Counted from the first letter of the stretch, positions 1-7,730 are shown. The stretch: DNA of 64,000 nt from Pseudoalteromonas rhizosphaerae (GCF_902498845.1 NZ_CABVLM010000002.1:310001-374000); one strand, 5' to 3'. Notes: generated by a model not told the origin, from the letters alone. Numbers and translations: made by a program.

Positions 1-1251
1 CGCTCTGTAATTGGCCTTGTCGCGCCAAAAATGGATGTAGTACGGGTTGGGTTTATAGGCTTAGGACAGCGTGGTTTTGGCCACGTAAAGCGTATGAGTC
101 ATATTGCTGGTACAGAAATTAAAGCAATATGTGATACCCATGACGAAGTCTTACAGCGTTCAGCTAACTACCTCACTGACAAAGGGTTGGCTAAGCCTGC
201 ACTTTATACTGGCGCCGATAATGCCTATCAAGCAATGCTTAATCGCGATGATATTGATATTGTGATTATTTCTACGCCATGGTCATGGCATGCACCGATG
301 GCAATCGATACCATGAATAGTGGCAAGCATGCTTTTGTTGAAGTGCCATTAGCATTGACGGTTGAAGAAATGTGGCAACTAGTTGATACCGCTGAGCGCA
401 CGCAAAAGAACTGTATGATGATGGAAAATGTCAACTATGGTCGTGATGAGTTAATGGTATTGAATATGGTTCGCCAAGGCGTGTTTGGTGAGCTGCTACA
501 TGGTGAGGCGGCGTATATTCATGAATTACGTTGGCAAATGAAAGAAGTGGAGCATAAAACTGGTTCTTGGCGTACCGCTTGGCATGCAAAACGAAACGGT
601 AATTTGTATCCAACGCACGGTTTAGGCCCTGTATCACAATATATGAATATTAATCGCGGCGATCGATTTGATTTTTTAACCTCAATGAGTTCACCGGCAC
701 TGGGCCGTAGCGCCTATGCAAAGAAAGAATTTCCAGCCGATCATCAACGTAATCAGCTTAATTATATTGCTGGCGATATGAATACCACGCTTATCAAAAC
801 AGTAAAAGGGCGCAGTATTATGGTTCAACATGATACCACCACGCCACGTCCATACTCGCGCCATAATTTAATTCAAGGCACTAACGGTGTGTTTGCTGGT
901 TTTCCAAATCGTATTGCGCTGGAAGATGGTGGTTCGAAGAGCTTCCATGAGTGGGATTATGAAATGGCTGATTGGTATAAAAAATACGACCACCCACTGT
1001 GGACCAAAATGGGCGAAGAGGCAGAGCGTAACGGCGGCCATGGCGGCATGGACTTCTTAATGTTCTGGCGGATGATTTATTGTTTACGTAATGGTGAGGC
1101 GCTTGATCAAGATGTTTACGACGGCGCTGCTTGGTCTGTTATATCGCCGCTGTCGGCACAGTCAGTTAGTAATCGTAGTGCGTCAATTGATATTCCTGAT
1201 TTTACCCGTGGTGCATGGCAAAGTGCCAAACCGCTAGGAATAGCTGGTTAA
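1..1251 (+). CDS. Gfo/Idh/MocA family protein, GH109-type (5' truncated by window)
   Basis: The reading frame is open from the first base of the window ([10 protein letters not shown] precedes the Met at 31), so the true start and probably a Tat-type leader lie upstream; the Met at 31 is unlikely to be the start. Counting from that Met, the N-terminal Rossmann motif is [10 protein letters not shown] (6-15). A Gfo/Idh dimerisation domain follows with the GH109 hallmarks [10 protein letters not shown] (191-200), [10 protein letters not shown] (271-280) and GGHGGMDF (335-342). GH109 enzymes use tightly bound NAD to hydrolyse alpha-N-acetylgalactosaminides by an oxidation-elimination route, in the periplasm when exported. 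The substrate here is not proven, and relatives include plain oxidoreductases. A REP array follows immediately. Confidence 0.85.
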   Translation, partial: RSVIGLVAPKMDVVRVGFIGLGQRGFGHVKRMSHIAGTEIKAICDTHDEVLQRSANYLTDKGLAKPALYTGADNAYQAMLNRDDIDIVIISTPWSWHAPMAIDTMNSGKHAFVEVPLALTVEEMWQLVDTAERTQKNCMMMENVNYGRDELMVLNMVRQGVFGELLHGEAAYIHELRWQMKEVEHKTGSWRTAWHAKRNGNLYPTHGLGPVSQYMNINRGDRFDFLTSMSSPALGRSAYAKKEFPADHQRNQLNYIAGDMNTTLIKTVKGRSIMVQHDTTTPRPYSRHNLIQGTNGVFAGFPNRIALEDGGSKSFHEWDYEMADWYKKYDHPLWTKMGEEAERNGGHGGMDFLMFWRMIYCLRNGEALDQDVYDGAAWSVISPLSAQSVSNRSASIDIPDFTRGAWQSAKPLGIAG

Positions 1252-1262
1252 ATGCTAAGAGC

Positions 1263-1284
1263 TGCGCGAGGCAAACTCGCGCAT
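1263..1284. repeat. REP-like palindrome (second family), single copy
   Basis: GCGCGAG and CTCGCGC arms face each other around a short AAA-centred loop just after the GH109-like gene. The same kind of palindrome, there with a GTAG head, recurs near 4348-4380, 8650-8722 and 33660-33966. It could also act as a weak transcription stop, but no T tract follows. Confidence 0.55.
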
Positions 1285-1294
1285 ATTGTGTTTT

Positions 1295-1915
1295 TGCGTC
1301 AGCAAGCATAACGCCTACGGGTGTTAAAGTTTTAAATTTACTTTGATGTTTAATTAATTACCTGTAGGCGAGTGGCTTGCCACCGCGTTTTTAAATGTGG
1401 CGTGGTATTTGTGCGTCAGCAAGCTCAACGCCTACGGTGTTAAATTTTACTTTGATGCTTAATTAATTACTTGTAGGCGAGTGGCTTGCCACCGCGTTTT
1501 GAAATGTGCTCTGGTGTTTTTGCGTCAGCAAGCTCAACGCCTACGGTGCTAAAGTTTATCTCGGTGTTAAATTTACTTTGATGTTTAATTAATTATCTGT
1601 AGGCGAGTGGCTTACCACCGCGTTTTAAAATGTGGCGTGGTGTTGGTGCGTCAGCAAGCTTAACGCCTACGGGTGTTAAAGTTTATCTCGGTGTTAAATT
1701 TACTTTGATGTTTATTACTTACTTGTAGGCGAGTGGCTTGCCACCGCGTTTTGAAATGTGCTCTGGTGTTTTTGCGTCAGCAAGCTCAACGCCTACGGGT
1801 GTTAAAGTTTATCTCGGTGTTAAATTTACTTTGATGTTTATTAATTACTTGTAGGCGAGTGGCTTGCCACCGCGTTTTAAATGTGGCGTGGTGTTGGTGC
1901 GTCAGCAAGCTTAAT
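1295..1915. repeat. REP/BIME array 1 (6 A-type and 5 B-type palindromes)
   Basis: Two palindromes alternate. A is GCGTCAGCAAGC..AACGCCTAC, at about 1296, 1411, 1522, 1648, 1775 and 1898. B is GTAGGCGAGTGGCTTGCCAC, at about 1364, 1475, 1599, 1725 and 1852. Read on the opposite strand A also begins GTAGGCG, so each A-B pair is two GTAG-headed REP hairpins facing head to head. Spacers of about 45-65 bp are conserved. The B-to-A linkers alternate between two sequence types (GTGGCGTGGT.. and GTGCTCTGGT..), giving a dimeric period of about 240 bp. The last A copy is degenerate. No convincing ORF lies inside. Confidence 0.9.
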
Positions 1916-1969
1916 ACTTACAGGGTTTTAATTTGCTGCGAGGGAGGCGTTACTGCTTACTAAACGGTA

Positions 1970-2014
1970 ACTGCCTATAAATAGCGGGTGTTTTACCCAG
2001 ACTGAATATAGGCA
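1970..2014. other. Nested hairpin next to the 3' end of darP
   Basis: GCCTATA (1972-1978) pairs with TATAGGC (2006-2012), and an inner GGGT-gtttt-ACCC hairpin sits in the loop. No T run follows on either strand, so this is not a classical terminator. A structured 3' end for the darP transcript is possible. Confidence 0.4.
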
Positions 2015-2038
2015 ATTCATTACTACATTACATGTAGC

Positions 2039-2566
2039 TTATCGCATGATACTTTCTTTAAGATATTGAAATAGCTCTGTATAGCCTTTAGCTGGCTTTT
2101 CAATTTTTACTTCTTTTGCCGCATTACGCACCAATTGACGTAACTTTTGACGATCAATAGTCGGGTATTGCTCAATGGTTTGATTAACTAAATCATCACC
2201 TTGGGCAATTAAATCATCGCGTAATTGCTCAATCTTTTTAATCATCACTTCGGCTTGATTATTTTTATTCAACATAATGTCGATAATAGCGTTGATCTCT
2301 TCGATATTCTCAACGGTACGCAAAGTTTTTGCGATGTAATTTAAGTGACGACGATATGCATCACTTTTGTTACTGATTTTGTCTGCAACAACCATTGCCG
2401 CTTTTAAATCGTCATTTAAGGGTAAGCGCTCGCGCTGTTTTTTCCCCATTTTGGCAATTTCAGCACCTAACTGATGAAACTCTTGCGCTTCGCGCTTTAG
2501 CTCACTTTTTGATATATAGATAATTTCTTCTTCAATTTCAGCAGGCTTGCCTTTTTTCTTCGCCAT
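2039..2566 (-). CDS. darP: Ribosome biogenesis factor DarP (YjgA, DUF615)
   Basis: The 175-aa product matches the DarP/YjgA family over its full length. It has a basic, lysine-rich N-terminus (MAKKKGKPAEIEEE), the conserved segment SKSELKREAQEFHQLGAEIA (about 19-38), and a helical C-terminal half ending in YTELFQYLKESI. In E. coli the protein binds late 50S precursors and helps 50S assembly; it is cytoplasmic. The divergent partner pmbA is the usual neighbour in gammaproteobacteria, which supports the call. A MITE-like element occupies the shared upstream region. Confidence 0.93.
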   Translation of the reverse strand: MAKKKGKPAEIEEEIIYISKSELKREAQEFHQLGAEIAKMGKKQRERLPLNDDLKAAMVVADKISNKSDAYRRHLNYIAKTLRTVENIEEINAIIDIMLNKNNQAEVMIKKIEQLRDDLIAQGDDLVNQTIEQYPTIDRQKLRQLVRNAAKEVKIEKPAKGYTELFQYLKESIMR

Positions 2567-2600
2567 GGGGTACTCATATGATAACGTTAACTGCAGTCAT

Positions 2601-2865
2601 TATACCCAAACCACCTCAAGATGCGAGTTTCAGTTGGAGTTAAAAGCGATTTAGGCAAGGCATTGATTGCAAGTAATAGTGGTTCTATTGTTAAAATCAA
2701 TAACGCAGTATAAATCGCTTTTAAACCAACCCGTTGGGCGTTTCACAGGCACTTACTCTCATCGTTGTTACTTCTTAAAAGGGACTGCCATTCTTGCAAA
2801 GTAACGCCTTGATATTAAGCCCCTGTGAAACGCTGAATTCTGTATCTTGAGGTGGCTTGGGTATA
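2601..2865. mobile_element. MITE-like element with 24-bp terminal inverted repeats
   Basis: The left end (2601-2624, starting TATACCCAAACCACCTCAAG) and right end (2842-2865) are inverted repeats matching at 22 of 24 positions. Two further perfect inverted repeats lie inside: TTAAAAGCGATTTA (2640-2653) with TAAATCGCTTTTAA (2711-2724), and GCGTTTCACAGG (2738-2749) with CCTGTGAAACGC (2822-2833). There is no ORF. The size, ends and lack of coding fit a non-autonomous element. It separates darP from pmbA, so their promoters must lie in or next to it. Confidence 0.75.
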
Positions 2866-2974
2866 TACGTGATTCTTTTAATGATTAATATTAGCTGATG
2901 CAATGCAGTGAGTGTGTTAGCATTTAAGTATTATGATTGCGCATGCAAAACGCTCCAAGCTCAGGACTAAAAAT

Positions 2975-4324
2975 ATGAAAAGCCAACAGCAAGATCCTAT
3001 TTATACTCAAATTTCTCAAATAAAAGATGCCGTTGCAGAGGTTTTAGAACACGCGAAAAAACTCGGTGCTACTGGCGCTGAAGCGGCGATGTCGAGCACC
3101 TCAGGTTTGTCTGTTAGTACCCGCATGGGTGAAGTCGAGACCATTGAATTTAACCAAGATGGTGGGCTGGGGATCAGTGTGTACGTTGGTAATCACAAAG
3201 GCTCTGCGTCAACAGCTGATTTAAACCCCAAAACACTGCGTACAGTGGTAGAGAAAGCCATTGATATCGCCAAGTTTACCTCAGATGATCCACATAATGG
3301 CGTAGCCGATAAAGAGCTACTTGAATTTGCTCCGCTTGATTTGGATTTATACCACCCGTGGGATGTCAGCCCTGAGCAGGGCATTGAATTGTGTCATGCT
3401 GCAGAGCAAGCGGCGCTAAATGCCGATGCGCGTATTGTTAATTCAGATGGCGCCAGTTTTTCATCGCATCAAGGTTTACGTGTGTATGGTAATAGCCATG
3501 GTCTTATCACAGGTTACCCGCGTACTCGCCACAGCATTAGTACTATGGTGATTGGTAAAGATGGTGAGCAAATGCAGCGGGATTCAGCTTATACCGTAGC
3601 GCGAGACCAAGCTGGTTTGAAAGATGCTGCGGCAGTAGGTTTAGAGGCTGCGAGTGAAACTCTTGCTAAGCTCAATAGCAAAAAACTAGGTACCATGAAA
3701 GTCCCTGTTGTTTTTCGTGCAGATATTGCTAATTCATTGTTTGGTCACTTGGTGTCTGCAATAGGTGGTGGTGCGCTGTATCGTAAATCGAGCTTTTTGT
3801 TGGATAGCCTTGGCACGCAAGTATTTAATAAGTGCGTTAATATTTCAGAGCGTCCGCATATTTTAAAAGGTTTAGCGTCTTCACCATTCGATAGTGAAGG
3901 GGTAAAAACCATCGACCGTGAAATCATTCAAGGCGGTGATCTGCAAACTTACTTATTAGCGAGCTACGCAGCCCGAAAAATGAATATGACACCTACCGGT
4001 CATGCTGGTGGTATTCATAACTGGTTAGTAGAACAAACTCATGCTGATTTAGCTGCGCTGTTAAAAACAATGGGCACCGGTTTATTGGTCACTGAGTTAA
4101 TGGGCCAAGGCGTTAATACTGTAACGGGTGATTACTCGCGTGGTGCTGCCGGTTTTTGGGTTGAGAATGGCGAAATACAATACCCTGTAAGCGAAATTAC
4201 CATCGCTGGTAAACTGCAAGATATGTTTAAAGGCATTAGCGGCATAGGCGGTGACATAGAGCGCCGTGGTGGAATTCAGACTGGTTCGGTATTGATTGAA
4301 CAAATGCAGATTGCGGGAAGCTAG
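2975..4324 (+). CDS. pmbA: Metalloprotease PmbA (TldE), TldD/PmbA family
   Basis: The 449-aa product aligns throughout with PmbA/TldE, the subunit that pairs with TldD in the cytoplasm to form a protease acting on small peptides such as microcin B17 precursor and CcdA antitoxin. Family hallmarks include VSTRMGEVETIEFNQDG near the N-terminus, LLDSLGTQVFN mid-protein, and the C-terminal block GDYSRGAAGFWVENGEIQYP. PmbA lacks the metal site carried by TldD. The ATG at 2975 is preferred: it has a CAGGA-like site upstream and gives the usual length. An in-frame ATG at 2933 would add 14 residues and lacks a ribosome binding site. Confidence 0.93.
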   Translation: MKSQQQDPIYTQISQIKDAVAEVLEHAKKLGATGAEAAMSSTSGLSVSTRMGEVETIEFNQDGGLGISVYVGNHKGSASTADLNPKTLRTVVEKAIDIAKFTSDDPHNGVADKELLEFAPLDLDLYHPWDVSPEQGIELCHAAEQAALNADARIVNSDGASFSSHQGLRVYGNSHGLITGYPRTRHSISTMVIGKDGEQMQRDSAYTVARDQAGLKDAAAVGLEAASETLAKLNSKKLGTMKVPVVFRADIANSLFGHLVSAIGGGALYRKSSFLLDSLGTQVFNKCVNISERPHILKGLASSPFDSEGVKTIDREIIQGGDLQTYLLASYAARKMNMTPTGHAGGIHNWLVEQTHADLAALLKTMGTGLLVTELMGQGVNTVTGDYSRGAAGFWVENGEIQYPVSEITIAGKLQDMFKGISGIGGDIERRGGIQTGSVLIEQMQIAGS

Positions 4325-4343
4325 GTTAAAGCTATAAGTTTTA

Positions 4344-4384
4344 ATTTGCGTAGGCGCGGCTTTATGCCGCGCAAATTTTTTAAA
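4344..4384 (+). terminator. Rho-independent terminator/REP-like hairpin after pmbA
   Basis: GCGCGGC-tttat-GCCGCGC is followed by AAATTTTTT. The arm begins with GTAGGCG, so the hairpin also looks like a member of the second REP family. It lies just past the pmbA stop, where a terminator is expected. Confidence 0.65.
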
Positions 4385-4388
4385 GGAA

Positions 4389-4437
4389 CTAGGTTCTAGG
4401 AAAGACACTAGGGGTTAGGCCCTAAAACCTAGCACCT
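4389..4437. repeat. CTAG-rich dispersed repeat, copy 1
   Basis: The stretch holds CTAGGTTCTAGG, then ACTAGGGGTTAGGCCC, then AAACCTAG, that is, four CTAG tetranucleotides in about 50 bp. Related sequence follows murA (22968-23001), and a shorter match lies near dolP (34009-34020). Function unknown. Confidence 0.5.
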
Positions 4438-4514
4438 TTAACCTATATTGTTTTCTCATTAACCCTTATCCTCACACATCTTTTGTTATTAAATCTTTTA
4501 TAAAAAACACTTTA

Positions 4515-4538
4515 CCTCAATGTTACTTGAGGTTTTAT
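4515..4538 (+). terminator. Terminator-like hairpin upstream of the VOC gene
   Basis: CCTCAA-tgttac-TTGAGG is a perfect 6-bp stem followed by TTTTATT. It lies 36 nt before the next start codon. It may stop residual pmbA readthrough or act as a leader hairpin of the VOC transcript. Confidence 0.5.
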
Positions 4539-4573
4539 TGTGGCTTTAATTACTTAAATAAAGGAACTTAATT

Positions 4574-4990
4574 ATGTATTTAGAGCACGTAAATTTGGTA
4601 GTCGATGATGTTGAAGCTATGCTGCACTTTTATAAGGCGGCTTTTCCGTACTGGTCTATCAGAAGCCAAGGCGAAGGGGAGTGGCACGGTAAACCACGAA
4701 AATGGTTACACTTTGGCGATGATTTTCAGTATTTAGCATTGAGTGATCATGGGGAACAACACAACCGTGACTTAACCGGACATCAAGTTGGCTTAGCGCA
4801 CTTTGCTTATGTTACGAATAATATTGCTGCAGTAATTTCGCGTTTAGAAAGCGCTGGTTACAGTATTGATAAGCCAGGTGCGGTAAATCCATTTCGTAAA
4901 AATGTGTATTTTATTGACCCTGCAGGGTTTGAAATAGAGTTTGTTGAATATTTAAGTGATATTCCTAGTGAGCGTAATAATGATTTATAA
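4574..4990 (+). CDS. VOC (glyoxalase/bleomycin-resistance) family protein
   Basis: This 138-aa protein carries one vicinal-oxygen-chelate fold unit pair. It opens with the family signature MYLEHVNLVVDDVEAMLHFY, and His5, His76 (GLAHFAYV) and Glu122 (FEIEFVEY) stand where VOC enzymes place metal ligands. The length fits the single-chain glyoxalase-like or fosfomycin/bleomycin-resistance-like proteins, which dimerise. The substrate cannot be told from sequence. AAAGGAAC ahead of the ATG at 4574 is a good ribosome binding site. The gene stands alone, between a terminator-like hairpin and REP array 2. Confidence 0.85.
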   Translation: MYLEHVNLVVDDVEAMLHFYKAAFPYWSIRSQGEGEWHGKPRKWLHFGDDFQYLALSDHGEQHNRDLTGHQVGLAHFAYVTNNIAAVISRLESAGYSIDKPGAVNPFRKNVYFIDPAGFEIEFVEYLSDIPSERNNDL

Positions 4991-4997
4991 CATTAGT

Positions 4998-5585
4998 TTC
5001 GCGTCAGCAAGCTCAACGCCTACGGGTGTTAACGTTAATCTCAGTGTTTAATTACTCACTGTAGGCGAGTGGCTTGCCACCGCAATATTCAATATTGTTT
5101 CGGTGTTTTTGCGTCAGCAAGCTTAACGCCTACGGGTGTTAACGGTAATCTCAGTGTTTAATTACTCACTTGTAGGCGAGTGGCTTGCCACCGCGATATT
5201 CAATATTGTTTCGGTGTTTTTGCGCCAGCAAGCTTAACGCCTACGGGTGTTAACGGTAATCTCAGTGTTTAATTACTCACTTGTAGGCGAGTGGCTTGCC
5301 ACCGCGATATTCAATATTGTTTCGGTGTTTTTGCGTCAGCAAGCTTAACGCCTACGGGTGTTAACGGTAATCTCAGTGTTTAATTACTCACTTGTAGGCG
5401 AGTGGCTTGCCACCGCGATATTCAATATTGCTTCGGTGTTTTTGCGCCAGCAAGCTTAACGCCTACGGGTGTTAACGGTAATCTCAGTGTTTAATTACTC
5501 ACTGTAGGCGAGTGGCTTGCCACCGCGATATTTAATATTGTTTCGGTGTTTTTGCGTCAGCAAGCTTAACGCCTACGGGTGTTAA
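4998..5585. repeat. REP/BIME array 2 (6 A-type and 5 B-type palindromes, very uniform)
   Basis: A palindromes start at about 5000, 5111, 5222, 5334, 5444 and 5556; B palindromes at about 5062, 5171, 5283, 5394 and 5503. The unit is 110-112 bp and nearly invariant. Linkers of the type ATATTCAATATTG are themselves palindromic and differ from those of array 1. The third and fifth A copies read GCGCCAGC and their neighbours GCGTCAGC, which points to duplication of a two-unit block. The array runs from just past the VOC stop to the end of the convergent DUF1707 gene. Confidence 0.9.
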
Positions 5586-5606
5586 GCTTTAACTGTGTTT
5601 TATCCA

Positions 5607-6263
5607 TTAATGTTTATTGATATCTTGCCAACTGGTTTTAAGGCTGTTGGCGAATGAGACAAACTTTTCTTTAATGGTGCGCTTAATTTTAATTTCCACA
5701 GAGCCCAGAATAACTTTTCCTTCGATAGTAATGGTTGGCCCTTGGTGTTTATTCAGTGACACTGATTTGTTTTCAACACTACCAATAATACTGAACAGTT
5801 TTGATACAACATTGACGTGTTCTGGCACATAAATTTCATCATTGCCTAGTAAGCAATTGACATGGATGGTGATATTTTGATGCTGAAATATGGCGTCAGT
5901 GAAATCAAGTTCAATAGAACCAAGTAAGTTCGTCAGGTGGATTTCTTTTGGTACTACCCATTGCCCACTGCGCTCGTTTGATCCTAAGATACTTCGCAAG
6001 TGCAATGTTTCATCGCTGCTTTTATTACTATAGTTTGGGCTAAACTGCGCACGTTTTTCCCACTGGTAATTACTATCGGTTGTTAATTCTAGGTCACTTA
6101 CCAAATCAATTAAGCTTTGGTTATCTTTCGCAGCCATTGCCTGATCTAATCGACGTTCAAAAGCATCAGCTGAAATAACAGCATGACTGTAGTTATATAT
6201 TAATTGATCAATAACTTGTTCACGCACTTGCTCAATTGGGCGATCTTCTAATTTCACAGTCAT
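5607..6263 (-). CDS. DUF1707 and LiaF-like C-terminal domain protein
   Basis: The 218-aa protein has an N-terminal DUF1707-type segment (about 7-58: EQVREQVIDQLIYNY..ISADAFERRLDQAMAA). It is followed by a beta-rich C-terminal part with the repeated ILGSNE / LLGSIELDF / LLGNDEIYV / IIGSVE / ILGSVEIKI pattern typical of the C-terminal domain of LiaF/YvqF (cell-wall-active antibiotic response proteins). There is no membrane segment or signal peptide, so it is probably cytosolic or peripheral. Relatives act in envelope stress sensing, but its role here is not known. The gene is divergent from the BON protein gene, and its 3' end abuts REP array 2. Confidence 0.75.
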   Translation of the reverse strand: MTVKLEDRPIEQVREQVIDQLIYNYSHAVISADAFERRLDQAMAAKDNQSLIDLVSDLELTTDSNYQWEKRAQFSPNYSNKSSDETLHLRSILGSNERSGQWVVPKEIHLTNLLGSIELDFTDAIFQHQNITIHVNCLLGNDEIYVPEHVNVVSKLFSIIGSVENKSVSLNKHQGPTITIEGKVILGSVEIKIKRTIKEKFVSFANSLKTSWQDINKH

Positions 6264-6606
6264 GATGTATTCCTTATAAGTGATGCTGTTGGTGTATTTT
6301 ATGATTGCTCAGTACTGCAATAGTTAAAGCAAAGCTTAGGCCATTTATTAATTAGCTTAATAATCAATAATTTAAATTTATTTTTGTTAGGTGCGTTTGT
6401 TATATTAACGACAGATTAACGAATAATGCTATTAAATGGTTAATTTTGCAACGACCAGAATAAATTACCGAGCAGTCTGTAAATAATTACCAAGACTAAA
6501 GCTAGCGCTATATCAAATAAAGCTTAAGTTATTGATTTTAAGTGCTTTAAAAGTTGGCTTGATGTTCGCATTAATCATATTGTCTTTAATCAAAAGGAGA
6601 AAGATT
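6264..6606. other. Divergent AT-rich intergenic region
   Basis: These 343 bp separate the DUF1707 gene (minus) from the BON gene (plus) and must hold both promoters. The tract is strongly AT-rich and has no REP element. I could not pick out convincing -35/-10 pairs. The only strong signal is the AAAAGGAGAAAG ribosome binding site of the BON gene at its right end. Confidence 0.5.
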
Positions 6607-7170
6607 ATGAAAACATTTAACAAATCTATTATTGCAGCGTTAGTTCTTGGTACAACCGCTATGGGTGCGCAAGCAAACAGCTGGGAAAATGAAAGTAAAG
6701 ATGCTTGGATTGATGGTAAGGCAGAAACGGTTCTGTTAATGAACACTAACTTAAACAACTTTGACATTAACACTGATGTAAAAAATGGCAAGGTTGTACT
6801 AACTGGTAAAGTTGAAAGTGAGCTTGATAAAGAGCTAGCGGAAGAGCTTATCTTAAGTCTAGATGGTGTAACTGATGTTGATAACGAGCTAACGGTCGTT
6901 AAAAACACGGACACAAAAAGCAAGAAGATGAAATCAGATAGCACAGAAAGTGATTTAACGGATGCTAAAATTACTACCGTTATTACAACACGCTATTTGT
7001 TTAATTCTGAAGTAGGCGGTACGGATATTGACGTAGATACCGATAAAGGTGTGGTAACGCTAAATGGTACTGTTGGTTCGGATGCTGAAAAACAGCTAGC
7101 GGTGAAAATTGCTAAGAATGCCGAAGATGTTCGCGATGTAGTTGATAACTTAACTATTGTAGCTGAATAA
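6607..7170 (+). CDS. Periplasmic protein with two BON domains (OsmY-like)
   Basis: The 187-aa precursor starts with a Sec signal peptide (MKTFNKSIIAALVLGTTAMGAQA, cut before NS). Two BON domains follow, at about 27-98 and 118-186, each ending in a DV.N.L.V pattern (VTDVDNELTV and VRDVVDNLTIV). BON domains bind phospholipid or envelope surfaces, and OsmY-type proteins are induced by osmotic and envelope stress. The ATG at 6607 has AAAGGAGA at good spacing; a longer frame from 6532 lacks both a ribosome binding site and a signal peptide at its start. A second two-BON protein, DolP, is encoded at 34026-34592. Confidence 0.85.
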   Translation: MKTFNKSIIAALVLGTTAMGAQANSWENESKDAWIDGKAETVLLMNTNLNNFDINTDVKNGKVVLTGKVESELDKELAEELILSLDGVTDVDNELTVVKNTDTKSKKMKSDSTESDLTDAKITTVITTRYLFNSEVGGTDIDVDTDKGVVTLNGTVGSDAEKQLAVKIAKNAEDVRDVVDNLTIVAE

Positions 7171-7186
7171 TCTATAAGCCACGAAT

Positions 7187-7210
7187 GCCCAGTTATACTG
7201 GGCTTTCTTA
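7187..7210 (+). terminator. Terminator-like hairpin between the BON gene and yqaE
   Basis: GCCCAG-ttata-CTGGGC is followed by TTTCTT. The short U tract suggests partial termination, so the downstream small genes may be expressed by readthrough. Confidence 0.6.
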
Positions 7211-7234
7211 TATAAATTTCAGGGAGTGAGAGTC

Positions 7235-7393
7235 ATGGATTTAATACGAATTATATTTTCAGTACTTATTCCACCACTTGGTGTATTTTTACAAGTTGGT
7301 TTAGGTGCTCAGTTTTGGATTAATATTTTGTTAACATTACTAGGGTATATTCCTGGTCTGATACATGCAATTTATATAATCGGACGTCGTTAG
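7235..7393 (+). CDS. YqaE/Pmp3 family small membrane protein
   Basis: The 52-aa peptide MDLIRIIFSVLIPPLGVFLQ.. has the family pattern: a first membrane helix with the invariant PPLGVFLQVG, the short polar turn GLGAQFW, then a second helix with LLTLLGYIPGLIHAIYI and a basic RR end. Pmp3/YqaE proteins sit in the cytoplasmic membrane and are induced by salt, cold and envelope stress; their molecular action is unclear. AGGGAGTGAG precedes the ATG. It lies 64 nt after the BON gene and is probably partly co-transcribed with it. Confidence 0.9.
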   Translation: MDLIRIIFSVLIPPLGVFLQVGLGAQFWINILLTLLGYIPGLIHAIYIIGRR

Positions 7394-7451
7394 AGTCACA
7401 GTGTGAAATATAACAAGGATGAACAGCCAATAGATGGCAAGGAGTAACATT

Positions 7452-7586
7452 ATGGATAACGTATTAAGGAAAAACCAACAAGGGATCGTAAAAAGCGCAA
7501 AGCCACTTTGGACGGCACAGCAATGGAAGGAACTAATGAATAGCGCATCAAGGAGCGAAGTAAAAGCAGCAAGGAATGGGCTTTAA
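7452..7586 (+). CDS. Hypothetical 44-aa protein
   Basis: The ORF reads MDNVLRKNQQGIVKSAKPLW.. to ..KAARNGL and has a strong ribosome binding site (AAGGAGTAAC) 5-9 nt before its ATG. It is basic and hydrophilic, with no membrane segment, and I do not recognise a family. It follows yqaE by 58 nt on the same strand. A 14-codon GTG-started frame (7403-7447) ends just before it and overlaps its ribosome binding site, which would suit translational coupling but may be chance. A long hairpin follows. Coding status rests mainly on the ribosome binding site and the position. Confidence 0.45.
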   Translation: MDNVLRKNQQGIVKSAKPLWTAQQWKELMNSASRSEVKAARNGL

Positions 7587-7632
7587 ATAAGTAGATATTA
7601 GAAGGATTTTGCTAGGATGTTATATACCAAAA

Positions 7633-7677
7633 TTATAAGTGTATGTTGTTATTTTCATTAAGAACATCCACTTATAA
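7633..7677. other. Long imperfect hairpin downstream of the 44-aa ORF
   Basis: TTATAAGTG-t-ATGTT (7633-7647) pairs with AACAT-c-CACTTATAA (7663-7677) around a 15-nt AT-rich loop. Only one of 15 pairs is mismatched. No T tract follows on either strand, so it is either an RNA 3' stem or a protein-binding dyad. Confidence 0.55.
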
Positions 7678-7730
7678 CCTTCCCCAAGAATGTTTAACCT
7701 CTCATTTTATTATAGTCATAGGTGTTTCTA

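Noticed and set aside
4998..5585. CRISPR array or coding minisatellite in the REP arrays
   Set aside because: The sequences between palindromes are themselves repeated and no long frame exists.
6513..6944. 143-codon minus-strand frame rich in Ser, Leu and Val
   Set aside because: It is antisense to the BON gene, which has a signal peptide and a ribosome binding site.
7403..7447. 14-codon GTG-started frame
   Set aside because: It is too short to support as a gene by itself; it is mentioned only as a possible coupling leader.
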